A stretch of 64,000 nt of DNA from Mycoplasma iguanae (GCF_024722375.1 NZ_CP102734.1:505346-569345); one strand, 5' to 3'. Shown: positions 32,001 through 42,937, counted from the first letter of the stretch. Program-made: numbers and translations. Notes: generated from the sequence alone by a model not told the origin.

Positions 32001-32304
32001 AGAGCGCACCGGTCAACTGCTGCTTTTTTAATAAGTAGAGGAAAGTCCGTACTGACACTACCTGTGATGGTAGTAGTGTTCATGTTGGGCCCAATAAGCC
32101 CAAGCCTAGACGACAAGTGCCACAGAGACGAGCTTATTTTAAATAAGGTGAAACGCGGTAAACTCCATGAGTCAGAAACCCAAATTTTGGTAGGGGAGCT
32201 CAATAATGGGAACCGAACCTAATTTGAGAACTTAATTATTAAGTTAGAGAAATAGTTGACACCATGATTACATGGTACAGAATACGGCTTATAGGTGCAC
32301 ACAT
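32001..32304 (+). ncRNA. rnpB: RNase P RNA
   Basis: The catalytic RNA that trims the 5' leader of tRNAs. The universally conserved elements are present in order: GAGGAAAGTCCGTACT (P4 5' half region), CCACAGAGACGA, GGTGAAACGCGGTAAACTCC, and ACAGAATACGGCTTATAGGTGC (P4 3' half). The end arms GCACC and GGTGC can form P1. Both ends are estimated to within a few bases. A terminator hairpin follows. Confidence 0.95.
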
Positions 32305-32317
32305 GTTTAATTACACC

Positions 32318-32358
32318 AAAACATTAATATACTATTATTAGCTTATTAATGTTTTTTT
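32318..32358 (+). terminator. Terminator of rnpB
   Basis: Arms AAAACATTAATA and TATTAATGTTTT with a loop of about 15 bases, followed by T-run; it lies between rnpB and the convergent comEC gene. Confidence 0.8.
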
Positions 32359-32370
32359 ATTTCGCTTACA

Positions 32371-33738
32371 TTAAAAGTAAAAAATATTTTTTCTATTTTT
32401 TGTCTTTATTTCTCAAACAAAAAATAATATTGCCATTAAAAAATAAATTACCACAATCATTTCTTTAGTTAAAAAACTAAAATTTAACATCAAACTAAAT
32501 TTATCAAAAAACAGAAAAATTTTATCTAAAAATAGAAAATATATATTCATTAAATCTTTTCATCAGAATAATGTAAAACTCATAAAAAAAGAAATTAAAA
32601 TAATAGGAGTAAAAATTAGATTATTTATAAAACCTCAAATATTTATTTCTTTGTTGAAAAAAATATTTAATAAGTTAGCTGAAAAATAGGCCACTAATGC
32701 AATTGTTATTTGCTGATCTGATTTTTTGTAAAATTTTATTTTTATTGCTAAAAAAATAAAAAACAAAATTACAAATGAAAAAATAAAAGATGAATCAAAA
32801 ATGACAAATATATTATGTAATAAAAATATTAAAGCCGTTATTGCTAAAATTTCAATTTTAGTAAGATAATTGTAAAATCATTTCTTGTTAATAAAAACAA
32901 TTATGAAAAAAATATAAGCTCTTAAGGTTGATAACCTAAAATTAATTAAGAATAAATATAGAAATCCTATCACACAAAAAAATATGAAAGCTATATCATT
33001 TTGATGTCTACTTTTTTTGAATATCCATAATAGTATTTTATAAAAAATTCCCACATGGAAACCACTAATCACAAAAAGATGCAAAATATTTAATCTATTT
33101 AAAAGATTTATAAAATCTGAATTAGAATTTATATTTTTACCTAACAAAAGAAAAAATATATAATCTTGATAAATTTTTGTACTATTGATTAAAAAATAGT
33201 TTTCTATATATTTTTGAATTTCTTTGCCATTTGAAATTAATAATAATTCTTTGGGTTTTTCTATTATGTAAAAAACTTTTTTTGATTTTAAATAATTAAC
33301 AAAATCAAAATCTGTTTTATTTTGAGGATAATTTGCAATACCTTTAATTTGTACAATTGAATTTAAATTTATTTCATTTTTTGTGTTAATAAAAATTCTT
33401 TGTTGTTTAAATTCTATGATGATTCCTGTTTTCAGTTTTTCTTTTACAAGAAATTGACCATTTATATCAATTTTGTTATTTTCTGGATAATAAACAAAAA
33501 ACCAGAGAAATAAAACAAGAAAACTTATAAAAATTGCAATTATTAAAAAATTTCACTTGATTAACAGAAGGGAAAAAAGTAAAAGAAAAATTATGATTGA
33601 AAAAATAATTCAAATTTTATTAAGTATTAATAGTAAAGCAATTTGTATAGCAAAAACTAAGAATCAATTACTATAAAAGTTTTTAATTTTGCTAAGGTGA
33701 TTTTGCCAATACCAGGAAGGGCTAAAATATCATTTCAA
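32371..33738 (-). CDS. comEC: ComEC/Rec2-family competence membrane protein
   Basis: About 455 residues, strongly hydrophobic. HLFVISGFHVGIFYKILLWI matches the ComEC signature (H-L-x-A-I-S-G-x-H-V-G). Several predicted helices lie on both sides of it, and LRAYIFFIIVFINKK resembles the conserved R-A motif after it. ComEC forms the channel for single-stranded DNA uptake in competent bacteria. No metallo-beta-lactamase domain is present at the C-terminus. The start is uncertain: the frame opens after TAA, and TTG 33738 is the earliest plausible start, which would overlap comEA by 82 bases. Many TGA codons are Trp. Confidence 0.75.
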
Positions 33739-34151
33739 TTAACTTTTTCTTTTAATTTTCTTAAATTTAAAATTTTTTCTTTTAATGCCTTAGAGATTTT
33801 TATATCTTTTAAATCTTCTAAAGTGTTTATTGCTTTCCAATTTATTTTTGAATTATTATTTTTTCTTTTTTTACCAATAAAAAAAGTATTATCACTTTCT
33901 GCTTTTTGTTCTAAATTTAACTGAGAAATATCCGCAGAATTTAATAAGTTGATTTGCAGGATTATTTCTTTTAATTTTGTATCTTTTTTAACAATCAATT
34001 TTATCGGTCTTTTTACTTCACCTATAAATTCTCATATATATGTTATCTGAGATTGATCAATTTTAGGATGAAGCAGCAAAGTAAAGGAAGTTAAACTTGT
34101 AACTAATACAAACAGAAAAAATCCGCTTATTATAAATATTTTTCATTTCAC
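33657..34151 (-). CDS. comEA: ComEA-like DNA-binding competence protein
   Basis: 164 residues from GTG 34151 (AAGGGG upstream). One transmembrane helix (about residues 5-27), then an SLBB-like segment (IWEFIGEVKRPIKLIVKKDT) and a C-terminal helix-hairpin-helix region, with LALPGIGKITLAKLKTF carrying the G-I-G hairpin. In ComEA the HhH binds double-stranded DNA outside the membrane and hands it to ComEC. The stop lies inside the beginning of comEC, so the pair is translationally coupled. Confidence 0.8.
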
Positions 34152-34258
34152 ATTTTTTACCCCTTAATAAATAGCATTTTTTAAGTTATAAAAAAATATT
34201 TGCTAATTAATGTAAAATTATTTAGCTTATTAAAATTTATTTTTAAAGGAGAAAAAAG

Positions 34259-34786
34259 ATGGAAATGTGAATTATTTTAGCTGTTTTACTGGGGGCTATT
34301 GTATTTTTCTTCTTTTTTCAATGATTCTCAAACATTCGAAAAAGAAAAAAACAAAAAAAACTTAATGAACAATTTTTAATTGACCAGGAAAAAGCAAAAT
34401 TTGAAATTATTGCAACAATTTCAACAATTATTGAACAAAACCAAAAACATCTTGATAACTTTGTAGTGTCAGTTGGTTTATACAAAATGAGTGATATTAA
34501 TAATTTTGCTAAAGAAAGTTTAAAAAAAATTCAACAAACAAAAAATTATAATTTGTTTGTTAAAAATGAGGACTTTCCGATCTTGCAAGATTTGGATTTA
34601 TATTTAAATAATTTATCAAAAACAAAAAGTAATCTTTGAAGTAGAAATTGCATAATTGAATTAGAATACTTCCAAAAACAAAAACAAGAATTAGAAAATC
34701 GTCCTGATTTTCAAGATATAAAAAATAATACTGAAATTTTATTAAAAGAACAAATGGAAAAATTCATTCATGACACTAGCAAATAA
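34259..34786 (+). CDS. Membrane-anchored coiled-coil protein of unknown function
   Basis: 175 residues from ATG 34259 with AAAGGAG upstream. The N-terminus MEMWIILAVLLGAIVFFFFF is a single transmembrane helix followed by a Lys/Arg-rich stretch, then a hydrophilic, mainly helical body with coiled-coil character. I recognise no enzymatic motif. It overlaps pgsA by 17 bases, so it may take part in or depend on phospholipid synthesis, but this is only neighbourhood. Confidence 0.75.
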
Positions 34787-35381
34787 ATTAACAATTTTTC
34801 GAATTGTTGTTGTTATTCCCTTTTTAATTTGTTTAATAACTTTCTGGTATCTTAATAAACAAGCAGCAGCTGCTTTATCAATCAAATCAAAAAATATTGA
34901 ATTATTCTTTATAGCTTTTGTTTTATTTGTAGTAGCAATGCTAACTGATTTAATTGATGGTTACATTGCAAGGAAAACTAAAACTGTTACTATTTTTGGA
35001 AAAATTTTAGATCCTATTGCAGATAAAATTATGATTAATTCTACTTTAATTATTTTGAGTGTATTTAATTTTATTCCTTTCTGAATAACAATTATTTTTG
35101 TTTTAAGAGATATAACAGTTGATGGAGTCCGTAATTTTTATGCTTCACGTAACATTGATATTTCCGCTTCCATTTACGGAAAATTAAAAACTTTTTTTCA
35201 ATTTGTTGCACTTGTACTAATTTTTCTTACTATTCTTTTTATTACAAATATTGAAGATTACAAATTACAAAAAATTTGATACTGATTATTGCAAATTCCT
35301 TTATTAATTAGTTTAATATTTAGTTTAATTTCCGGATATTTATATTTAAAACCCTTTTTTAAAAAAGAACATTTTAAATAA
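34770..35381 (+). CDS. pgsA: CDP-diacylglycerol--glycerol-3-phosphate 3-phosphatidyltransferase
   Basis: PgsA makes phosphatidylglycerol phosphate from CDP-diacylglycerol and glycerol 3-phosphate at the membrane. The CDP-alcohol phosphotransferase motif D-x2-D-G-x2-A-R-x8-G-x3-D-x3-D is complete in DLIDGYIARKTKTVTIFGKI followed by LDPIADK. The 203-residue protein has six likely membrane helices. ATG 34770 lies inside the end of the preceding gene. Three TGA codons are Trp. It shares its terminator with the convergent galU. Confidence 0.95.
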
Positions 35382-35409
35382 AAAAACCAGCTTAAAAACT
35401 GGTTTTTTT
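35381..35409. terminator. Bidirectional terminator between pgsA and galU
   Basis: Arms AAAAAAACCAG and CTGGTTTTTTT with a seven-base loop lie between the two convergent stops. Confidence 0.85.
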
Positions 35410-36283
35410 ATAATTTTTTTGCTTTAATAAATTGTACTATTTCAGCTTGAATTTCTGGATCTTCTAAAGCATAATCGATGTTAGCTTTAACAAATCCTTC
35501 TACAGAACCTAAATCATATCTTGTTCCTTCAAATTCATAAGCATAAATTTTTTGAGTTTTTAATAGTTCATCAAATGCATCTACTAATTGAATTTCGGAA
35601 TTATTTTCCGGTTTCAGTTTTTTCAAAATAGCCAAAATTTCGGGAGTAAAAACATACCTTCCTAAAATAGCTTTATTGCTTGGGCTATTTTCTAATTTAG
35701 GTTTTTCAACTGCACCTTTGATTTCAAAAATTTTTGCATTTTTTTGTTCTGGATCAAGTGGATCAACCACGCCATATTTATCTAAATGTTCGGATTTAAT
35801 TGATTGCACTCCTACAATAGAGTTTCCCAGCTTTTCATATTGCTCAATCAACTGTTTAATTGCAGGAATTTGTGACATAATCAAATCATCTCCCAAAATA
35901 ACAGCAAAAGGTTCATTCTTGATTTTTGAAGCTGCTACTGCAATTGCATGTCCTAAACCTAGTTGTTCATTTTGATAAACAACTGTAATATGTTTTTTAA
36001 TATTAGTTTTTTGAATTAGTTCTAAAATATCTGTTTTACCTTTTTGTGCTAGTTCATATTCCAAACCATAGTTAATATCAAAATAATTATTAATTTCTTC
36101 TTTTCTTGGTGAAATTACTAAAATAATCTCTTCAATACCAGAATTTAAAGCTTCATGAATTAATCAATCAATGATTGGTTTATTGAGTACTGGTACTAAT
36201 TCTTTATGCACCACTTTAGTCATTGGTAAAAATCTTGTTCCTCATCCTGCTGCAGGAATAATTAATTTTTTAACTTTTTTCAT
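35408..36283 (-). CDS. galU: UTP--glucose-1-phosphate uridylyltransferase
   Basis: GalU makes UDP-glucose for glycolipids and surface polysaccharide. The 291-residue protein begins MKKVKKLIIPAAGWGTRFLP, where the nucleotide-binding loop A-A-G-W-G-T-R has Trp encoded by TGA. VVHKELVPVLNKPIIDWLIHEA, QLGLGHAI, FAVILGDDL and VEKPKLENSPSNKAILGRYV are the conserved stations of bacterial GalU, and GTRYDLGSVEGFVKANIDYAL lies near the end. It is convergent with pgsA and follows tyrS on the same strand. Confidence 0.94.
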
Positions 36284-36400
36284 GATTCAAAATTATAACA
36301 ATAATATCTTAAGTTGCTTAATTACTAAAAATTATATGTAGTAAGATTAATATATTTAAAATCTTCAATAATTCTAGTGCAACTTAATTATTTTTTGTCT

Positions 36401-37636
36401 TTAATTCATCACCTCAAAAACAAAATAATTTTTTTTGCCTTTTTTAACAATAAAAAAGTTTTCTCATTTTGCAAAAGTTTCTACTGCTTTTTCTACAATA
36501 AATTCTTTTGATCCATTAATTTCAATAGTTTTATTATTTAAAAACTCATTTAGTTCTCTATTACTTATTGCTATTTTATTTTCAATTAAACTCTCTTTTA
36601 ATGTCATTGATTTTGCAACTTTAAAGAAAGGTACTGCTCCTTTTAAATTTTCAATATCTTGCAGTGTAAATTGATTAATTTGATTATTAAATAGTAAATG
36701 TGTAATTTTTTCTGCTTCTAGGGCAGCATTTTGACCATGAATGTCTTTAACAACTTCAAAAGCTAGTATTTTTTGGGCTTTTTTATGAGCTGGTAAGGAA
36801 AAATGTTCTTTTTCTAATTGATTGATTTTTTCAATATCAATGAAAGTTAATCACTTTAAAAGCTTAATTACTTCAGCATCATTTTGGTTTAATAAAAATT
36901 GATACATGCTAAAAGGAGTGGTTTTATTTTTATCCAATCACAACGATCCACCACCAGTTGATTTACCAAATTTATTACCTTGTGCATCTGTTAATAAATT
37001 TGCAGTTAATCCTACTGCTTTATTTTCATCACCGAAGTATTTTCTAATTAATTCAATTCCTGTTACGATATTTCCTCATTGATCAGAACCACCAAATTGA
37101 TTTTTGATATTGAAGTTTTCATATAAATATTTAAAATCTCAACCTTGAATTAATTGATAAGAAAATTCTGTAAAAGATAATCCATCTTGAATTCTAGAAA
37201 CTACCGAATCTCGATTAATCATTACACTAATATTAATATTTTTTCCTACTTCTCTTAAGAAATCTAAAATATTCATATTCTTATAAATATCGAAGTTATC
37301 AAAAACTTCTAAACCTTGTGCTTCTAATTGATTTTTAACAGCATTTTTATTTCTAATAATTGTTTCATAATCCAACAAAGCTCTTTCTCCAGCTTTAAAA
37401 GATGGATCTCCAATCATCCCTGTAGCTCCACCTAAAACTGCAAGAACTTTCTTTCCAGCTTTTTGGAAACGCTTTAAAATGCTAATTTGAATGTAATTAC
37501 CTAAATGTAATGATTCTGCAGTAGGATCAAAACCAATGTAAACACCTTCATCATTTGACTGCTTTAAAAATTTTTCTTCATTTGTAATATCTTTTAATAT
37601 ATTGCGAACTTTTAAATCTGCTAATATTTTTTTCAC
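36401..37636 (-). CDS. tyrS: Tyrosyl-tRNA synthetase
   Basis: 411 residues, class I aminoacyl-tRNA synthetase for tyrosine. The HIGH motif is SLHLGNYIQI, GFDPTAESLH is the lead-in, and the KMSKS-like loop is NKFGKSTGG. DQWGNIVTGIELIRKY follows the Trp encoded by TGA and is typical of TyrS. The last 70 residues form an S4-like RNA-binding domain (ISNRELNEFLNNKTIEINGS). Only the usual start ATG 37636 gives the normal length. Confidence 0.95.
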
Positions 37637-37753
37637 ATTATACCTTTCTAGATAATTAAAAAATTTCTTCTTTGAATTTTTTTAATTTAACTGATTAACC
37701 TGTTACTTAATTTTATAGAAAATTTTAATTTTACAAAAAAGACATAAATTAAG

Positions 37754-37759
37754 TATAAT
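37754..37759 (+). promoter_or_regulatory. -10 box TATAAT of degV, leaderless transcript likely
   Basis: A consensus TATAAT stands seven bases upstream of the degV ATG (37767). Transcription would then begin at or next to the start codon, leaving no room for a ribosome site; none is seen. Confidence 0.55.
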
Positions 37760-37766
37760 TTTAGCT

Positions 37767-38633
37767 ATGAAAATTGCAATAATTATAGATTCAGCTGTTG
37801 GTCTAACAAAACAACAGTGTGAGAAAAAAGGTTGATATTTTTTACCTCTTTTTTTCAGCATTGATAATAAAGAATATGCTGATGGAATTGATGAAAAAAC
37901 TAAAGACCTATACCAAATATTAAAACCGGATTCTGATGTTAATACATCATGTACACCCGTAGGTGAAGCGGTTAAACTTGTAGAAAGTATTTATGATAAG
38001 TACGATAAAATTGTGATTTATCCCATTAGTGAAAAACTTTCATCGCAATATAATAATTTATTATCAACTTTATCATCATATAAAAAGGTTAGAGTTGTAA
38101 AATCTAAAAAATTAACATTATTAACAGCTTTAGATTTGTTAAATTTTGAAAAAAATATTGCTAATAATATGAAATTTGATAAGGCTGTTGATATTTTGGA
38201 AGATGATTTAAATCTTAAATTTTTATTAATTCCAAAATTTAATGATGCTCTTGTTCGAGGTGGTCGTTTAACTCCTGCAGCTGCAACTGTTGCAAAATTG
38301 CTAAAAATTGTTCCTATTATTAAACTTGAAAATGGTGAACTAAAAAAAGAAGGTGTGGGTAGATTATTTAGAAAATCAATTACTAAATACTTCAAAGAAT
38401 TACATACACAATATCCTGAACACATTCCATTTGTAATTCATTCAAATAATAAAGAAATTGAAGAAATTAAATTGGAAATGCAAGCAATTTCAGGGCAGGA
38501 GATTAACATATTTAATATCCCTAATGTTATTGGTATTCATACAGGAATCGAAGCTATTGCTTTTACAAAATTACCTATTGATTCTGAAAGGATTCAAGAA
38601 CTTTATGATCTTTTTGAAATCAAAAGATCATAA
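37767..38633 (+). CDS. DegV-family fatty-acid-binding protein
   Basis: 288 residues. DegV (FakB-type) proteins hold a fatty acid for phosphorylation by FakA in the use of exogenous fatty acids. The N-terminal IAIIIDSAVGLTKQQCEKKG corresponds to the family's D-S-x-x-x-L segment, DVNTSCTPVGEAVKLVESIY contains the conserved TSxPxxxE region, and the C-terminal VIGIHTGIEAIAFTKLP resembles the I-x-x-H-x-G-P-G-x-x-G motif with some loss. One TGA is Trp. The mRNA is probably leaderless. Confidence 0.88.
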
Positions 38634-38644
38634 CAAAAACAACT

Positions 38645-38668
38645 AAAACCAGTAATACTGGTTTTTTT
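38645..38668 (+). terminator. Terminator of degV
   Basis: Arms AAAACCAGTA and TACTGGTTTT with a short loop, followed by T7, 11 bases after the stop. Confidence 0.85.
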
Positions 38669-38726
38669 ATATAAAAAAAATTGAGAAGATCATTCTCAAC
38701 TTATTCTAATTATAATAATGAATTTA

Positions 38727-38993
38727 TTATTTTCTAATTCCAAGTTCTTTAATAAGTGATTGATATTTATCAAAGTTTTTTGATTTTAGATAGCTTAATA
38801 ATTTTTTACGTTTATTAACCTTAGCAATAAATCCCCGCATTGAGTGTTTATCTTTTTTATTATCTTTAAAATGCAATTTTAAAGATTCAATTTCTGCAGT
38901 TAAGATAGCAATTTGAACTTCTGAAGCTCCTGAATTTGTTTCAGATCCTCCAAATTTAACTAATAATTCTTTTTTTTGTTCTTTTGACAACAT
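38727..38993 (-). CDS. rpsO: 30S ribosomal protein S15
   Basis: 88 residues, the normal length. S15 binds the central domain of 16S rRNA early in 30S assembly. Conserved segments: [13 protein letters not shown]-type (here [20 protein letters not shown]), [20 protein letters not shown] and [20 protein letters not shown]. It has a GGAGAAG-type ribosome site and stands alone on the minus strand, with ribF upstream in the same direction after about 115 bases. Confidence 0.96.
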   Translation of the reverse strand: MLSKEQKKELLVKFGGSETNSGASEVQIAILTAEIESLKLHFKDNKKDKHSMRGFIAKVNKRKKLLSYLKSKNFDKYQSLIKELGIRK

Positions 38994-39108
38994 TGTCTTC
39001 TCCTATACGTTTATAACCTAGCAAAAAGGTAACTAATTTTTTTACCAAGTGATAAATAATTTTTTTCCTATTAAATAAAGTTAAAACGATATTTAATAAG
39101 CTTGTTTA

Positions 39109-39954
39109 TTATAAATTATTTTTAATTTTTAAAAAGAAATTCATAGCATTTTCTGTATCTTTTTCTGTAATTTGGTCTCTTTCAGTAGAAATAATTGTTC
39201 GACTTTTCTCTAAAAACTCAATTCTTAAATCACTAGTATTAATTGTGTCAAAATCTTCATCCAAAATTTTAAAACTTAATTTTTGGTTAAATCCTATTTT
39301 AACAATTCCATGAAATTCTTTATTTGCAAATAACAAATTAGCAAAGTAAATTCCTTTAGCTAATTGTGTAATATTTTCTGGTCAATAAGCTTCAAAAGAA
39401 TCAGCAATTCTTGTAATATTTATAGAATAAGGTTTATATAAAAAATGATTTAAATAATCTAATTCACCAAAAATAATACTTTCTTTTAAAAGAGAACTAG
39501 AAATTTTTATATTATTAAATTTTAATAATTCAACAATTATCGTGTTATTAAAATACTGCTGCAATTTTTCTGCATCTCAAGCAGCATTTTTACCTAAACG
39601 GTAATCTTCACCTACTATTAAATATTTTGCCCCTATATTAATTAGTTGCTTTATAAAATATGGAGCTTCTAAATTTTGAATTTCATGAAAATTCAAAACT
39701 ACAATATGCTTGATACCCAAATCTGCTAGTCAGTCTAAACGGACTTCTAGCTGCATAATATTTCCATCTCTTATATTAGGTAAATCACTGGGATTACTTA
39801 TTAAAAAAACTACAATATCATCGACATCTTTTAAAGCTTTAGCAGTTTTTATTAATTGTAAATGTCCTTGGTGAATTGTTTCAAATCCACCCAAAATAAA
39901 AACTGCATTATTAAAATGAACCTTTTGAAAAGTTTTATAAACTCGAGTTTTCAA
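39109..39954 (-). CDS. ribF: Riboflavin kinase / FMN adenylyltransferase (RibF family)
   Basis: 281 residues, slightly shorter than usual. Bifunctional RibF makes FMN from riboflavin and FAD from FMN. The N-terminal nucleotidyltransferase has FILGGFETIHQGHLQLIKTA (family G-x-F-D-G-x-H-x-G-H) and NIGAKYLIVGEDYRLGKNAA (GxDFRFG-like). The C-terminal kinase-like part (FANKEFHGIVKIGFN) is less conserved. The start is TTG 39954, three bases after the TAG of the HAD gene upstream; an AAGGAA lies 12 bases before it. The three TGA codons are Trp. Possibly only the adenylyltransferase half is fully active. Confidence 0.8.
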
Positions 39955-39957
39955 TTG

Positions 39958-40776
39958 CTAAATAATTCCTTGTTTTTCTAAATATAATTTAGTTCCATTT
40001 TCACTAGCTGAAGGAGCAATATCATTGGCTATATTTTTTAGTTCTTGATAAGCATCTTCAACCACAACACCTCAAGCTGCCTCTTTAATCATATGAACAT
40101 CGTTTGAACTATCGCCAAAAGCCATCACATGATTTTCAATATTTCATTCTTTATTTAGTAATTTACATAAAACAGAAATAGTAGAAGCTTTATTAATTCC
40201 TTTTGGAGCAATAAAAAATCCTTTACTTCATTTTGAATTAATTTCCATTGCTAAATTATTTTCTTCAATGAATTTTGATACTTTATCAATGAATTCATCT
40301 TCACCAGTTTTGACAGTAATAATATGAATTTTTTCTTCTCTGTTCAATTTACTTAAATCTTGAAAATCATTTTGATATTTTTCTAAAAATCAGTTATTTA
40401 AATCAAAACCTTCAGAATTAAAAGCAGCATTTTCTGTCATTACAGAAAAAGGGCAAACTTCTTTATTTAGTAAAAAATCTTCAATTTTTTTGTAATCATC
40501 AAAATCAAATAGTGCCTCTCAAATGATTGATTTTTCCTTCATATCATAGATAAATGCACCATTTGCTCCAATAAAATAATCAATATTTGCTACGTTTATT
40601 ATACTTCCAATTGTTAACATATCTCTACCTGTAGCAACTACTGTTGTATATCTTTTTTGTTTAAGTTTTTCAAACATGTATTCAATTTCTGTTGAAACTT
40701 CTTCTTGGCCATAAGGCAAGATAGTACCATCAACATCAAATGCAAAAACTTTAATTTGATTAAATTTGTTGTTCAT
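39958..40776 (-). CDS. Cof-type HAD-superfamily hydrolase
   Basis: 272 residues of the same broad family as the gene at 28460-29275 but not closely similar. Motif I VFAFDVDGTILPYGQ, motif II TTVVATGRDM, motif III Lys in SKGFFIAPKGINKA and motif IV VMAFGDSSNDVHMIKEA are complete, so it should be an active phosphatase, perhaps for FMN or sugar phosphates; its place between truB and ribF makes a flavin-phosphate role conceivable but unproven. It overlaps truB by 17 bases and nearly touches ribF, indicating one operon. Confidence 0.9.
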
Positions 40777-41623
40777 TTAGAATCCTTTCAATTTTCTTTC
40801 CAAATATTTTTTTTGATTTAAGTTTTTCTGCTTCTATCAAACCAATTCCCATAATTTTATTTTCAAAAATTAGCAGAAATTCTTTGGATTGATAATTTTG
40901 AAAATTAGTTATTTCTAATTTTATTCCTCTATATAAATCTATTAGTTGTATTTTTGTTAACTGATATTGTTTTAAATTAATAATTTTAAAAGGATCTAAT
41001 GTTTTATTTAAATCCATCTTAGTTAAATTATTTAATTCGGTTCTTTCTAGTTCTATCATAATGGCATGACAATCTAGTTTTTTTGCTAAATCATGAATCA
41101 GTGAACGAATGTAGGTTCCTCTGGAAACTTGGAACTCAAGTTCTAATATTTGATTTTTTGGATCTCAAGACAAAATATTAAAACTTTTAATTTCAACTTG
41201 TTGAGCTTTTAAGATTACTTCTTTACCTTCTCTTGCTAATTTATAAGATCTTTTTCCATTAACTTTTTTTGCTGAAAAGATTGGGGGAAATTGATTAATT
41301 AAACCTATAAAATTTTCTCTAATTACTTTATTAATTTCTGCTAGCGAGTGAGTTTTATTACAAATTACTTTTTCAACATTGCCTTCGATATCGTAGGTAT
41401 CAGATTTATAACCGAACTGCATTTTAGCTACATATTTTTTGAATCCTTCATCAATATAAGGAATCAAAGAAGTATCATCATCAGTGGCCACTAAGATTAA
41501 TCCTGTAGCTAATGGATCTAAAGTTCCAGTGTGGCCAATTTTTTGAATGTTCTTTTCTTTGGCAAATTTTTTAATTGCTCCAAAAGAACTCATACCTTTT
41601 TCTTTATTGATTAAATAAATCAT
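40760..41623 (-). CDS. truB: tRNA pseudouridine(55) synthase
   Basis: 287 residues. TruB makes pseudouridine 55 in the T-loop of tRNAs. The catalytic Asp is in IGHTGTLDPLATGLI (about residues 30-44), preceded by NKEKGMSSFGAIKKF and followed by QFPPIFSAKKVNGKRSYKLA and VSRGTYIRSLIHDL, all characteristic. One TGA is Trp. The ATG lies five bases after the hpt stop, and the 3' end overlaps the HAD gene, so hpt-truB-HAD-ribF form one transcription unit. Confidence 0.95.
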
Positions 41624-41628
41624 TATTT

Positions 41629-42189
41629 TTATAACTCATCAAACTTGTCTTTATTAAAGACACCTATATATGGTAAGTTACGAAGTTTTTCTTTGACATC
41701 CAATCCAAAACCAACTAAAAATTTGTTATCTGGCAAAATAAATCCAGATTTATCAACTTCAATATTTACTTTACGACCCAGGGGTTTGTCAATTAGTGTA
41801 ACTAATTTGATTTTGTTAGGATTTTTAGTTTTTAATAGATTTAAAATTTTTTCTAAAGTAATACCTGAATCTATGATATCTTCTACCACCAAAACATCCA
41901 TACCTTCAATATCATAATTCAAGTCCATAATAATTTTAATTGTGTTTGACGATTGCTGTGCACCGCCATATGAAGATGCCACCATGAAATCTAAAATGTG
42001 CGGTATTTCAATATGTTTAATCAGTTCTGCTAAAAAGGGAATACACCCCTTAAGTAATCCAACTAAAACTAATTTTTTTGATGCTTCAAATTCCTTATTA
42101 GCTCATCGAGCTATTTCCTTTATTTTGTTTAAAATTTCCTCATTTTCATAAATAATTTCTGTAACTCATTCTTTATTTTTCGCTAACAT
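41629..42189 (-). CDS. hpt: Hypoxanthine phosphoribosyltransferase
   Basis: 186 residues. Hpt salvages hypoxanthine and guanine with PRPP, essential where purines are not made. The PRPP-binding loop is VLVVEDIIDSGITLEKIL; MVASSYGGAQQSSNTIKI is the flexible-loop region, and FLVGFGLDVKEKLRNLPYIG is the C-terminal hood with the D-x-x-x-x-x-R-N-L-P motif. The start ATG 42189 gives the family N-terminus with LVGLLKGCIPFLAEL. It heads the hpt-truB-HAD-ribF run. Confidence 0.94.
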
Positions 42190-42341
42190 ATTGCCTATAA
42201 TTTTACTATTTTTTAAGGCATTAATTTTAAAAAATAAGTTAGTTTTTGTTATAATAAATTAGTAAATTTAATATTAACACAAAATTTATTCGAATTAATC
42301 ATGTTTTTTAATAATTAATTTCTATTAACCAGGAGGTCTTT

Positions 42342-42617
42342 ATGGCTAAATTTACCGCAACAGTTGTTGATCCAATTGGAATTCACGCAAGGCCAGCTTC
42401 AAAAATAGTTACTGTTTCTTCAAAATTTAAATCAGATATTAAAATTGTTGTAAACGAAAAAACAGGAAACTTAAAATCAATTATGAATATTATGGCTTTA
42501 GGTATTAAACAAGGTCAAAAAATATTAGTTGAAACTGAAGGTGAAGATGCTGATCTAGCACTTGAAGAAATCAAAAAAACAATGCTTGAAAATCAAGTTA
42601 TTGAAATTATTGAGTAG
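42342..42617 (+). CDS. ptsH: Phosphocarrier protein HPr
   Basis: 91 residues. HPr passes phosphate from enzyme I to sugar-specific PTS permeases. DPIGIHARPASKIV contains the active His 15 or so, and SIMNIMALGIKQG contains the regulatory Ser near 46 that HPr kinase phosphorylates. Strong AGGAGGT before ATG 42342. Monocistronic, with its partner ptsI 1.3 kb away on the other strand. Confidence 0.97.
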   Translation: MAKFTATVVDPIGIHARPASKIVTVSSKFKSDIKIVVNEKTGNLKSIMNIMALGIKQGQKILVETEGEDADLALEEIKKTMLENQVIEIIE

Positions 42618-42627
42618 TATTGATAGC

Positions 42628-42656
42628 AAAAAAGGTTAGATTATTCTAACTTTTTA
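42628..42656. terminator. Terminator after ptsH
   Basis: Arms AAAAAGGTTAGA and TCTAACTTTTT lie between the convergent ptsH and Smr genes and can serve both. Confidence 0.8.
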
Positions 42657-42671
42657 TTTTTATTTTTTTAA

Positions 42672-42935
42672 TTAACTAAAAAAATCTTCATCTCTATTTT
42701 TGCGATAAACTCTGTAAGCACCTGTATTATTATTTTCGAAAAACCATTCATAACTGTTTTCTTCTAAAACGTTTTCCAAGACAGTTTTCATAGCACCACT
42801 ACCTTTGCCTGTAATAAAAAGAATTGATATTATGTTTTGATCATTTTCCATTTCAAACAGTGCATTTAAGATTGGACCATATGCTTCCTGCTCAGTTAGA
42901 TAATGTAACTCTACTTCTATTTCGTTTTTAAACAT
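42672..42935 (-). CDS. Smr-domain protein
   Basis: 87 residues from ATG 42935, two bases after the fpg stop; the TTG at 42953 would overlap fpg and is less likely. EVELHYLTEQEAYGPILNAL corresponds to the L-D-L-H-G motif of the Smr (small MutS-related) domain, with Tyr in place of Gly, and ILFITGKGSGAMKTVLENVL to its second motif H-G-K-G-x-G. Smr domains are nicking nucleases or RNA cleavage modules. Coupling to the base-excision glycosylase gene suggests nucleic-acid metabolism. Function unproven. Confidence 0.75.
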   Translation of the reverse strand: MFKNEIEVELHYLTEQEAYGPILNALFEMENDQNIISILFITGKGSGAMKTVLENVLEENSYEWFFENNNTGAYRVYRKNRDEDFFS

Positions 42936-42937
42936 AA

